64,000 nt of DNA from CAYHPY01 sp964358485. Lineage in GTDB: Bacteria; Elusimicrobiota; Elusimicrobia; UBA1565; UBA9628. The notes beneath the pieces are model-generated. The model made no database searches and was not told the DNA's origin. It saw only the letters and a program-made list of their open reading frames with translations. The stretch covers positions 25,802-89,801 of the forward strand of contig CAYHPY010000005.1 of NCBI GenBank assembly GCA_964358485.1. The letters run 5' to 3'. Of the stretch, positions 1 to 10,364 are shown in pieces (positions within the stretch are counted from its first letter, which is position 1; the number at the start of each line of letters is the position of its first letter). Position numbers and translations under genes: made by a program.

Positions 1-707
1 AAGTTCGGCGGGAGCTGGAGGCGCTGCTGTCCCGCTGGCCGAGGCCGTTTCTCGAACTGGCCGACGACAACACCTTCGCGAGCAAACCGTGGTCCCGGGA
101 CCTGGCGCGGCTGTTCGGGGAATACTCCCTGCGCTGGTTCACCGAAACCGACATCTCCGCGGCCGACGATCCCCGGCTGCTCGATCTTTTGGCCCAAACC
201 AATTGCGTCCAGCTTCTCATCGGCCTGGAATCGGCCTCCCCGGAGTCCTTGAAAGGCTTGGACAGCCGGGATTGGAAGCGCCGGCAATTCGACGGCTACC
301 GCGAGAAAATCCGCCGCATTCAGGCCCGCGGGATCAGCGTCAACGGCTGCTTCATCCTGGGGCTGGATTCCGACGGCCCCGAGTGTTTCGAGGAAACCGC
401 GCGTTTCGTGGAGGACAGCGGCCTGGCCGAGGTTCAGATCACGGTCCCGACCCCGTTTCCCGGAACCGGCCTATTCCGCCGGCTCGAGGACGAGGGACGG
501 CTTCCCAAGGCCCCGTTCTGGGACCGGCTCACTTTGTTTGACCCCGTTTTCGCGCCCAAGCGAATGAGCCAAGACGAGCTTCGGGCGGGCTTTCTATCCT
601 TGATGGGAGGGCTCTATGGCAAATCGGCGGTGGACCGCCGCCGCCGCGCCTTTCGCGCGTGTCGGCGGTCCCGGAGGCTTCATGAACGAACCCCAAGCGG
701 CGCCTGA
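1..707 (+). CDS. Radical SAM protein, C-terminal part (5' end outside window)
   Basis: The reading frame is open from base 3 and stops at 707, so only about 234 C-terminal residues are seen. They match the second half of the radical-SAM core of B12-binding-type radical SAM proteins: a WFTETDIS-like strand, LLIGLES (the Gly-Leu-Glu-Ser signature of later barrel strands), GCFILGLDSD, and then a PFPGTGLFRRL segment that is common in that family. The CxxxCxxC cluster motif would lie upstream, so cofactor binding cannot be checked. The last 26 bp overlap the next gene, which suggests co-translation. The substrate is unknown. The C-terminal tail is Arg-rich and poorly conserved-looking. Confidence 0.8.
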   Translation, partial: VRRELEALLSRWPRPFLELADDNTFASKPWSRDLARLFGEYSLRWFTETDISAADDPRLLDLLAQTNCVQLLIGLESASPESLKGLDSRDWKRRQFDGYREKIRRIQARGISVNGCFILGLDSDGPECFEETARFVEDSGLAEVQITVPTPFPGTGLFRRLEDEGRLPKAPFWDRLTLFDPVFAPKRMSQDELRAGFLSLMGGLYGKSAVDRRRRAFRACRRSRRLHERTPSGA

Positions 708-1404
708 GCGGCCGGGCCTGCCCTGGGACGCGATCGCGCGCGTCCTGTTCTTGCGGGCCGGGGCCGAGGAAATCCGCCTCTTCGGGAACCGGGAACTGGC
801 GGTGGGCGCGGTTTCCTGCTGGATCGTGGGGCTCGGACGCTGGTGGGACGATCCGAAAGCCGAGCTTCTCCAAAAACTGGGGTTGGGCTCCGTGGTCTAC
901 CCTTTCGCGTTGGGCGCGTTGATTTGGCTTTTATTTTGGCCGTGGCGCCTGACCCATTGGCGCTACAAGGCCCTGGTCGCCTACATATCCCTCTGCGCCG
1001 CGCCCGGCCTTCTGTACGCGGTTCCGGTGGAGATGTTCCTTTCGGGGGACGCCGCGCTTTCCTACAACGCCGTCGCCCTTTCGATCGTCGCCCTTTGGCG
1101 CGTGGTTCTGATCATGCGCTACCTGCTCCTGGCCCCGCCGCTCGGCTTCGGCCTGACGATGGTCGCGACGCTGATCCCAGTCGGCGCGATCGCCATCGGA
1201 TTGACCATGTTCAACGTCTCGACCGGCGTGATCGAGGGAATGGGAGGCTTCCGCGGCAGTCCCAAGGACGCCTTCGCGGCCCAGGTCGGGATTATGGCCA
1301 GCATCCTTCTGTTTTGGCCGCTGGTCGGGGCGGTCCTGGTCCACCTCGGCTATACCATCAAGGTCTGGTTCTGGCCCAAGCCGCCGGATCAAAGCCCTTT
1401 GTAG
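682..1404 (+). CDS. Polytopic membrane protein of unknown function (240 aa)
   Basis: I do not recognise this protein. The start is set by an ATG at 682 with GGAGG at 672-676, inside the end of the radical SAM gene. It has about five hydrophobic segments, at roughly residues 55-75, 85-110, 120-145, 150-172 and 195-220, with a Trp-rich loop (WPWRLTHWRYK) between the first two. The arrangement recalls Yip1-type membrane proteins, but the similarity is too weak to assign. Coupling to the upstream gene suggests a shared task. Its 3' end overlaps the convergent dihydroorotate-dehydrogenase-like gene by 16 bp. Confidence 0.7.
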   Translation: MNEPQAAPERPGLPWDAIARVLFLRAGAEEIRLFGNRELAVGAVSCWIVGLGRWWDDPKAELLQKLGLGSVVYPFALGALIWLLFWPWRLTHWRYKALVAYISLCAAPGLLYAVPVEMFLSGDAALSYNAVALSIVALWRVVLIMRYLLLAPPLGFGLTMVATLIPVGAIAIGLTMFNVSTGVIEGMGGFRGSPKDAFAAQVGIMASILLFWPLVGAVLVHLGYTIKVWFWPKPPDQSPL

Positions 1405-2384
1405 GTCGTCAGGGTGCGGATGTACTGCTGGCGCTCGAAGGCGCTGGGATCGGAGCAATTGCGCTGGCTCATGCTGCCCCGCAGCTGCGTGACGGAGGCG
1501 TATTCCCGCTCCTCAAGCCACCGGACGAGCTCCCCTTCCATGACCTTGAGATGGTCGATGCCGAATTTATAGAGGACCGAACAGAGCATGGTGACGCTGG
1601 CCCCCGCCATGAGAAGCTTGAGGGCGTCGGTGGCGGCGTGGACCCCGCTGGTGGCGGCCAAATCGGCCTTGATCCGCCCGGAAAGCACCGCCGTCCAATG
1701 AAGCGGCAGGCGCAGGGCCTGGGGCGTGCTCAAAAGCAGGTTGGGCCGCACCTCCAGGGCGTCGAGGTCGAAATCCGGCTGGTAAAAGCGGTTGAAAAGG
1801 ACCAGGGCCCCGGCCCCCGCATCGTCGAGCTGTTTGGCCATGTGCGCCATGTTGCTGAAAAAGGGGCTGACCTTGACGGCCACCGGAATGCTCACCGCCG
1901 CGCGCACGGCCCGCAGGATCTCGACATGGGTCCGCTCCACCTCGGCACCGTCGACGGAGGGGTCGGTGGGAATGTAATAAATGTTGAGCTCCAGCGCGTC
2001 GGCCCCGGCCGTTTGCATGTCCTTGGCGTGCCCGGTCCAACCGCCCAGCGAGGTTCCGTTGAGGCTGGCGATGATCGGGATTTTCGCCGCTTCCTTGGCC
2101 TTGCGGATGTGGTTGAGATAGGCCTCCGGCCCCCAATGGAAGGTTTCCACCGCGGGAAAGAAGCTCTGCGCCTCGGCGTAGGCGTTGGTGTGCTCGGTCA
2201 GGCGCGTCAAAAGCTCGTCGCGGTCGCGCGTCAACTGTTCCTCGAACAACGAACTCAGGACCACGGCGGAGGCCCCGGCGTCCTCCATCTTCCTGATTCC
2301 GTCGAGCGTTTCCGACAGGGGGCTGGCCGAGCAGACCAGCGGCGTGCGCAATTTCATTCCGAGATAGGAAGTGCTCAGGTCCAT
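1389..2384 (-). CDS. Dihydroorotate dehydrogenase-like flavoprotein
   Basis: This 331-residue protein belongs to the FMN-binding TIM-barrel family of class I dihydroorotate dehydrogenases and dihydropyrimidine dehydrogenase. N-terminal MDLSTSYLGMKLRTPLVCSA is typical of the branch annotated 'dihydroorotate dehydrogenase-like'. Other barrel-strand motifs are IIASLNG, ALELNIYY, PVAVKVSPFF and a C-terminal LMAGASVTMLCSVLY phosphate-binding turn. It starts 10 bp after nifJ on the same strand, so it should be co-transcribed with it. That pairing suggests an electron-transfer or pyrimidine role linked to ferredoxin rather than housekeeping PyrD. I see no pyrK partner here. The exact reaction is not determined. 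Confidence 0.85.
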   Translation of the reverse strand: MDLSTSYLGMKLRTPLVCSASPLSETLDGIRKMEDAGASAVVLSSLFEEQLTRDRDELLTRLTEHTNAYAEAQSFFPAVETFHWGPEAYLNHIRKAKEAAKIPIIASLNGTSLGGWTGHAKDMQTAGADALELNIYYIPTDPSVDGAEVERTHVEILRAVRAAVSIPVAVKVSPFFSNMAHMAKQLDDAGAGALVLFNRFYQPDFDLDALEVRPNLLLSTPQALRLPLHWTAVLSGRIKADLAATSGVHAATDALKLLMAGASVTMLCSVLYKFGIDHLKVMEGELVRWLEEREYASVTQLRGSMSQRNCSDPSAFERQQYIRTLTTYKGL

Positions 2385-2394
2385 GGCCGGTTGC

Positions 2395-5931
<3,537 letters not shown>

Positions 5932-6196
5932 GGTAGTGGGAGTCCCTTTGCTTTGCAACGGTATGGCCAAACCCCGGCCGCTAAGAAATTTCTCAGTCGT
6001 GAAGGCGGGAAATGATGGCGCCATCATTCTCAACAAAAAAAACTTTAAAAACATGGATAATCACCAAACAGGGTCGATTTTTTTTTGACAGGAAATATTC
6101 CCAAGGGACCGGCATGGGCCCCGGGTCCTTTTCCTGCGGCGTTCTGGGTCCTTGGTCCCTCCTGCGCCGTCCCTCCTTGGAGTACAATAGGAAACC
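5932..6196. promoter_or_regulatory. Divergent intergenic region of nifJ and the Cys-repeat gene
   Basis: This 265-bp non-coding stretch lies between two divergent genes. It is much more AT-rich than its surroundings at 6030-6090. It holds a perfect 18-bp palindrome at 6011-6028 (AATGATGGCGCCATCATT), on the nifJ side and therefore a candidate operator. A run of nine to ten T ends in TTGACA (6085-6090), but I find no matching -10 at normal spacing. A GGGTCCTTGG repeat lies at 6146-6160. No tRNA or conserved RNA was recognised. Confidence 0.5.
6183..6188 (+). promoter_or_regulatory. -10 element TACAAT for the Cys-repeat gene
   Basis: TACAAT lies 8 nt before the ATG at 6197 and there is no Shine-Dalgarno sequence between them. 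The expected transcription start falls on or next to the ATG, so a leaderless mRNA is likely. No clear -35 was seen. Confidence 0.5.
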
Positions 6197-6940
6197 ATGA
6201 AAACCTCCCCTCTCTTTCTTGCCGCCGGTTTTTTTGCGGCCCTCGCCCGCGCCGCGTCCGCCGCCCCCAGCCTCCCCTGGGACTCGGCCGACCCGGTCGC
6301 CGCTTTGCGCTGCGAACTGGCCGCCCCTTCCCCCGCCCCCGAATTCGTCGCCGCGCCCGTGGCGGCCCCCAAGACCCCGCCCAAACCTTTCGCCGCCGGG
6401 GCCGAGGGCGGCTACGGCGCCTGCGTGGCCAAGGGCTACTCCCACTCCTCCTGCAAAGACGCCCAAACCGGCTACGCGGCCTGCTCGGCCAACGGTTACT
6501 CCCACGCCTCCTGCAAGGACGCCAAGGGCGGCTACGCGGCCTGCACGGCCAACGGCTACTCCCACGCCTCCTGCAAGGACGCCGATGTGGGTTATTCCGC
6601 CTGTTCAGCCAACGGCTATTCCCACGCCTCGTGCAAGGACGCCAAGGGCGGCTACGCGGCCTGCACCTCCAACGGCTACTCCCACGCTTCCTGCAAGGAC
6701 GCCGATGTGGGTTATTCGGCCTGTTCGTCCAACGGCTATTCCCACGCCTCGTGCAAGGACGCCAAGGGGGGCTACGCGGCCTGCACGGCCAACGGCTATT
6801 CGCATGCCTCGTGCAAGGACGCCGACCTGGGCTACGCGGCGTGCATCTCCAACGGCTATTCGCACGCGTCCTGCAAAGACGCCCGGGAAGGCTACAAGGA
6901 CTGCGTCGCCAACGGCTACTCGCACGCCTCCTGCAAATAG
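6197..6940 (+). CDS. Secreted protein of tandem 20-residue cysteine repeats
   Basis: This 247-residue protein begins with a signal peptide (LAAGFFAALARAASA, cleavage near residue 23), followed by a Pro/Ala-rich spacer to about residue 71. The rest is eight full repeats and one 16-residue repeat of the pattern GYxxCxxxGYSHxSCKDA, so each unit has two Cys. The spacing is rigid at 20 residues. I know no family with this unit. Paired Cys and the secretion signal suggest a disulfide-stabilised or metal-binding solenoid outside the cytoplasm; this is inference. It stands alone, with a leaderless-type promoter, and ends 9 bp from the convergent FAH gene. Confidence 0.85.
   Translation: MKTSPLFLAAGFFAALARAASAAPSLPWDSADPVAALRCELAAPSPAPEFVAAPVAAPKTPPKPFAAGAEGGYGACVAKGYSHSSCKDAQTGYAACSANGYSHASCKDAKGGYAACTANGYSHASCKDADVGYSACSANGYSHASCKDAKGGYAACTSNGYSHASCKDADVGYSACSSNGYSHASCKDAKGGYAACTANGYSHASCKDADLGYAACISNGYSHASCKDAREGYKDCVANGYSHASCK
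6410..6937 (+). repeat. 60-bp in-frame tandem repeat, 8.8 copies
   Basis: The units begin at 6410 and every 60 bp after that; the ninth stops after 48 bp at the stop codon. Unit ends alternate: units 2, 4 and 6 end in Lys-Gly, and units 3 and 5 end in Asp-Val (unit 7 in Asp-Leu), with matching synonymous codons such as GATGTGGGTTATT. The array therefore grew at least partly by duplication of 120-bp pairs. Confidence 0.95.
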
Positions 6941-6943
6941 CCG

Positions 6944-6959
6944 CGCGGCCTAGGCCGCG
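6944..6959. terminator. 16-bp palindrome between convergent genes
   Basis: CGCGGCCTAGGCCGCG is a perfect palindrome that contains the stop codon of the FAH gene and lies 3 bp after the stop of the Cys-repeat gene. It could form a hairpin in both transcripts, but no T-run follows, so termination activity is only a guess. Confidence 0.3.
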
Positions 6960-7549
6960 GCCACCGTCAGCTTAAGGACGCTCTCGCCGTCGCCCAGCCG
7001 CGCCTCGATCCGGTCTCCGGCGGCCACCGGCCCCACCCCGGCGGGCGTGCCGGTGTAAAGCAGATCGCCCTCCTCCACCGCGAAATGGCGGTTCAGGTAG
7101 TCCAGCAGCCGCTCGACGGGCCAGAGCATGGCGTTCGGATCGCCTTGCTGGCGCGGGGCTCCGTTGACCGACAGGAAAAACGCCGCGCCGGGGCGCAAGG
7201 GCACGAAATTTCCCACGGCCGCGAACCCCGGCCGCGCCTTGGCCATGGTCCACGGCAGGCCCTTGTTTTTGGCGGATTGTTGAATATCGCGCGCGGTGAA
7301 ATCCACGCCCACGGCCATCCCGCGCTTCGCCCCGACGGCCAGGACCAACTCAACCTCATGCTCCACCCGCTTGCTGTCGGCGGGCAGGCGCAAAGTCCCG
7401 CCGTCGAAAAGCAGGGACGAGGCGGGTTTGAGGAAGATGAGGGGCGCCTCGGGAACCGGATTGCCCAGCTCGCGCGCGTGCTCGGCATAGTTGCGCCCCA
7501 CGCACCAGATCGTGCCGACTGGGCGGGAGAGTCCGGGCGGGGTTTTCAT
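6950..7549 (-). CDS. Fumarylacetoacetate hydrolase (FAH) family protein
   Basis: This 199-residue cytosolic enzyme has the size of the compact YcgM/FAHD1 branch of the FAH superfamily, which includes acylpyruvate hydrolases, oxaloacetate decarboxylases or tautomerases, and aromatic-catabolism isomerases. Motifs are CVGRNYAEHARELGN at 16-30, LIFLKPASSLL, the metal-ligand stretch VEHEVELVLAV near 60-70, DFTARDIQ, KNKGLPWTMAK and a terminal GTPAGVGPV. No catabolic genes are nearby, so a housekeeping keto-acid role is more likely than a dedicated pathway. ATG at 7549 is the only start that keeps the conserved N-terminus. Confidence 0.88.
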   Translation of the reverse strand: MKTPPGLSRPVGTIWCVGRNYAEHARELGNPVPEAPLIFLKPASSLLFDGGTLRLPADSKRVEHEVELVLAVGAKRGMAVGVDFTARDIQQSAKNKGLPWTMAKARPGFAAVGNFVPLRPGAAFFLSVNGAPRQQGDPNAMLWPVERLLDYLNRHFAVEEGDLLYTGTPAGVGPVAAGDRIEARLGDGESVLKLTVAAA

Positions 7550-7580
7550 GGCGCTTGGCTTTCGGCGCGGGTCCGGCTGA

Positions 7581-7607
7581 GGCGACTGTGTTCAAACACA
7601 GTCCGCC
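7581..7607. repeat. Palindromic intergenic repeat, copy 1
   Basis: The arms GGCGACTGTGTT and AACACAGTCCGCC form an almost perfect hairpin with one bulged C. It lies between two minus-strand genes. A closely related hairpin is found at 9446-9471. Confidence 0.55.
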
Positions 7608-7616
7608 CCGAAGATT

Positions 7617-8744
7617 TCAGCGGGCCAAGTAATCCAAGACGAAGGAATAATCCCGTCCCGCGGGGATGACCTGCGAGCCGACGACCTTGAGGCCGGCGGC
7701 ATCGAAGGCGGCGACCTTCTCTTTCATGGCGGTTTCGGCCTCGCTCTCGAAAGAGAAAGTCTCCTGCGCCTGATAGGTTTTTACCGTAACGGAAGGGTAG
7801 GAAGAAGAACCTCGGTAAATGAACTCCACCAGGAAATCCACCGCGAAGGAATAGTCCCGCCCGGCCTTGCGGACATAAGAAGAAATGGGCGCGACCCCGG
7901 CGGAAGCAAAGACGGCCAAGCTTCGGCGGGCCGCTTCCTCGGCGCCGCTCTCGAAGGAAAAAATCCCGCGGGCCTGGTAGGACGCGGACGCGTAGCGCGG
8001 GCGCGGGCCGTGGCGGTTGGTCCTCAAAGCATATTCGATCTCCACGGAATAATCCCGGTCGGGGCGGCGGACCGCGCGCGTGCGCAGGACCGGAATGCCG
8101 GCTTGGCGAAAGCGCCCCGCCATTTCCTGGGCGGCGGCCTCGGCCCCGCTCTCGAAGGTATGTTTGCCCGAGAGGTGCTTCTCGATGCGGACCTCGTCGG
8201 TCTGGGCCGGGCGCAGGAGATTGGGAACAAAATAAGCCAGCTCGAAGCCGTGGTCGCGGCCCGCGGGGACCAGGGCGGAGGCGACGACCGTCAACCCGGC
8301 CGAGCGGAGATTGGCCTCGGCCGCGTTCAAGGCCTCCTGGGCGTCGCTTTCCCGCCAAAAAGACGCGGGGCCGCGATAGGCGCTCAGGATCAGCGCCTGA
8401 GGATTTCCAGAGCCGGGCTGGAGCGTGGGAAGGTATTCGACGGCAAAGCCGTGCTTGCGGTTGGCCTTCTGCGTGGTGCGGCCGCCCAGCACCGTGATTC
8501 CGGCCGCGCGAAACGCCGCCAGGCGGTTTTCCAGCTCCTCCCGCGCGTCGCTTTCGAAGGTGAATTCTTCCTCGGTCTCGTAGACCGCGATCTCGACGGG
8601 CCGGGGCGGCTCCGGGGAAGGGCGCTCGTAGCCCGAGGGGGCGAGGCTCTCCAACTGGACCATGGCCGGGATCGCCCCCGACGGAGTCGAGAAAGCGGGA
8701 GTCGAGAAGGCGAGGACGGCGGCCGCGAGGATTGTCGATTTCAT
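7617..8744 (-). CDS. Secreted protein of five ~65-residue repeats, unknown function
   Basis: I do not recognise this 375-residue protein. It starts at ATG 8744 with GGAG 6 nt upstream (8751-8754). Residues 1-19 form a signal peptide (LAAAVLAFSTPAFS). Five repeats of about 60-68 residues follow, at roughly 50-115, 118-180, 183-245, 248-310 and 313-375. Each has a tyrosine-containing strand, FxFESxAExA, an amphipathic helix ending in FxxAGxxV, and a closing strand with AGRDYSFxxxY. This beta-alpha-beta-beta order suggests a small alpha/beta domain repeated five times. The last two repeats are the most regular, while the second is divergent (RESDAQEAL). A periplasmic or surface location is inferred from the signal peptide. 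Confidence 0.8.
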   Translation of the reverse strand: MKSTILAAAVLAFSTPAFSTPSGAIPAMVQLESLAPSGYERPSPEPPRPVEIAVYETEEEFTFESDAREELENRLAAFRAAGITVLGGRTTQKANRKHGFAVEYLPTLQPGSGNPQALILSAYRGPASFWRESDAQEALNAAEANLRSAGLTVVASALVPAGRDHGFELAYFVPNLLRPAQTDEVRIEKHLSGKHTFESGAEAAAQEMAGRFRQAGIPVLRTRAVRRPDRDYSVEIEYALRTNRHGPRPRYASASYQARGIFSFESGAEEAARRSLAVFASAGVAPISSYVRKAGRDYSFAVDFLVEFIYRGSSSYPSVTVKTYQAQETFSFESEAETAMKEKVAAFDAAGLKVVGSQVIPAGRDYSFVLDYLAR

Positions 8745-8834
8745 GAAATTCTCCAAAGACTGCTCGGGAAGATTGTACCACAGGACCGGCCCCCCGGAGA
8801 GGCGGGAGCGCGGCGGACGTGTTCCTGGGAAGGC

Positions 8835-9281
8835 CTAGGCCGGAGGGCGTTGCCGGCGGGCCCGGAGGCGCTCAACGAAGAGCTCGAGGTATTTTTCCTC
8901 CTTGCAGACCTCGCTGAGGATTTTGGCCGCGTCGCTGAGGCTGACGATCCCGACCAGTTTCCCCATTTCCGTGATGGGAATATGGCGGAAGTCGTTCTTG
9001 GCGAAGACCGAGAAGACCGTCGCCAGGGGAGCCTCGGTGACGAGGGATACGGGCTTCTCCGTCATGACCTCGACGAGCCTGGTTTTTGCCGGATCCTTCC
9101 CGGCCGACACCACCCGGTTGAGCAGGTCGCGTTCGGAGAAAATCCCCACCGGCCTGCCGCCGTCGAGAATGACCGCGCAGCCGACCTTGGCTTTGGTCAT
9201 CATCTGGCAGGTCTGGAGAACCGTATCGGACATCGTCGCCGCGAGGACTTCGCAGGCGAGCAGGCTGGCGTCGTGAGACAT
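8835..9281 (-). CDS. CBS-domain pair protein
   Basis: This 148-residue protein consists of little more than one Bateman module. CBS1 is about residues 12-65 (VLQTCQMMTKAKVGCAVIL, GIFSERDLLNRV) and CBS2 about 75-130 (VMTEKPVSLV, NDFRHIPI, LVGIVSLSDAAKIL). Such modules bind adenosine nucleotides such as AMP, ATP or SAM and sense energy state. The start at 9281 is supported by GGAGGTGG 5 nt upstream; longer in-frame starts lack this. There is no fused effector domain and no obvious partner gene, so the target is unknown. Confidence 0.9.
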   Translation of the reverse strand: MSHDASLLACEVLAATMSDTVLQTCQMMTKAKVGCAVILDGGRPVGIFSERDLLNRVVSAGKDPAKTRLVEVMTEKPVSLVTEAPLATVFSVFAKNDFRHIPITEMGKLVGIVSLSDAAKILSEVCKEEKYLELFVERLRARRQRPPA

Positions 9282-9445
9282 AAACCACCTCCACGCTCGG
9301 GACATTCCGAGGAGGCGGTCTCGGGCGCCGGCGGCGCCCCGGGGCCTGGACAGGGGTTGCGTCCCCATGAGTTTAGCCGGATTTCTCCGACGGCGCAAGG
9401 CCCCCTCCCCGACGAGGCGGGAGCGCCCCGTAAGATCCCCCGGAA

Positions 9446-9471
9446 GGGCGACTGTTTGAATACAGTCGCCC
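9446..9471. repeat. Palindromic intergenic repeat, copy 2
   Basis: Perfect 10-bp stem GGGCGACTGT / ACAGTCGCCC around the 6-nt loop TTGAAT. It is the sister of the hairpin at 7581-7607. It lies upstream of both divergent genes, outside any coding region. Confidence 0.6.
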
Positions 9472-9490
9472 CCCGTTCACACCTTAAACC

Positions 9491-9519
9491 TGGAAACTTC
9501 CGTCTTTACCTCTTATACT
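9491..9519 (+). promoter_or_regulatory. Promoter of the five-gene AAA+/beta-helix operon
   Basis: A TGGAAA -35-like hexamer (9491-9496), a 17-bp spacer and TATACT (9514-9519) precede the ATG at 9528 by 8 nt. The predicted start of transcription is at or one base from the ATG, and there is no Shine-Dalgarno site, so the mRNA is probably leaderless. Confidence 0.6.
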
Positions 9520-9527
9520 ATCGAGGC

Positions 9528-10364
9528 ATGAGCCCCTCCGACCCGGAACCGGAAAGACAAAACCCCCGCCCCGGCGCGGGGGACTCTGATTCCCAAGCAA
9601 ACCGGGGCGGGGCGTATGTTCCTCTCCCTCCAAACCCAACCCCAACTCCCTCTAAGAAACTAGCCCTGGCGGCGGGAGCTCTGGCCGCTCTGCTGGCCGG
9701 CACCGGGATTTTTCAGATGCTGCGCGCGCCCGCGCCGCCGGTCCAGCCGCCGGCCGAAACGGGACTGGCCCTGGCCGCGAAAACCAAAAAAGTTTTTCTG
9801 GTCAGCATGAAAGACTTGGACGCGCAGGCCACCTCCCGCGCGCGCCAGACCATGGGCGCTCCCGGAACGGCCTCGGCCGGGGAGCCCTCCCGGGATCCGT
9901 CGATGTTGTCGGCCCCCGGCCCGGGGGTGGTTCGGACCGACGGGCTCCGCGCGCCCGAACTCCGCCCGGCTCCGGCGCCGCCCGCCCAAGCCCCGGACGG
10001 TTCGGGCGTGCTGGACGCCCTCTCCGCCGCGCCGCAAACCGTCAAAGAGCAGGTCCGCAACGGGTCCATGAGCCTGTTCACCTTCCACTTCGTGGATTTC
10101 GTGGCCGAGGATGGAGACATCGTGGGCGTGAGCGTGGACGGCCGGGACCTGGGGCGGGTGACCTTGAGCCACGCCGGGGCCAGCCTCACCATCCCGCTCA
10201 AGCCCGGGGAACAGCACGTCATCCGCTTCACGGCTCTGCACGACGGCGGGGGCGGAGTGACCTTCGGCGCGGTGTCCTCCGTGGGACGGCTCAAGACCAA
10301 GGTCATGACGGTGGGCGAATATGACGAGTGGGTCATCGCCTTCCAAAGCGAGCTCGGCCGGTGA
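9528..10364 (+). CDS. Membrane-anchored protein with C-terminal beta-sandwich-like domain (operon gene 1)
   Basis: This 278-residue protein is not assigned to a family. Residues 1-42 are Pro/Gly-rich and polar, 43-65 form one membrane segment (KLALAAGALAALLAGTGIF), and 66-175 are a Pro/Ala-rich linker. Residues about 180-275 are a compact beta-rich domain: FTFHFVDFVAEDGDIVGVSVDG, then strands with SLTIPLKPGEQHVIRFTALHDGG. The GDxVxVxVDG...LKPGxxxIxxxA pattern resembles adhesin-like beta-sandwiches. The polar N-terminus should be cytoplasmic and the beta domain outside. Its stop overlaps the GTG start of the AAA+ gene (GTGA). The ATG at 9528 directly follows a good -10 element. An open frame extends upstream, but without any protein-like composition. 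Confidence 0.8.
   Translation: MSPSDPEPERQNPRPGAGDSDSQANRGGAYVPLPPNPTPTPSKKLALAAGALAALLAGTGIFQMLRAPAPPVQPPAETGLALAAKTKKVFLVSMKDLDAQATSRARQTMGAPGTASAGEPSRDPSMLSAPGPGVVRTDGLRAPELRPAPAPPAQAPDGSGVLDALSAAPQTVKEQVRNGSMSLFTFHFVDFVAEDGDIVGVSVDGRDLGRVTLSHAGASLTIPLKPGEQHVIRFTALHDGGGGVTFGAVSSVGRLKTKVMTVGEYDEWVIAFQSELGR

Noticed and set aside
6085..6090. TTGACA as the -35 box of the Cys-repeat gene
   Set aside because: The next -10 (TACAAT at 6183) is about 90 bp away, and nothing suitable lies 16-18 bp downstream.
6605..6925. Repetitive minus-strand frame opposite the Cys-repeat gene
   Set aside because: Any frame across a 60-bp in-frame repeat stays open if one unit is open. It has no promoter, ribosome site or signal.
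6410..6937. Possible CRISPR-like array (regular 60-bp period)
   Set aside because: There are no unique spacers; the whole 60-bp unit is conserved and translated after a signal peptide.
8010..9527. Upstream extension of the anchored protein gene at 9528
   Set aside because: The extension lies opposite two clear minus-strand genes and reads as low-complexity shadow; the promoter is just before 9528.
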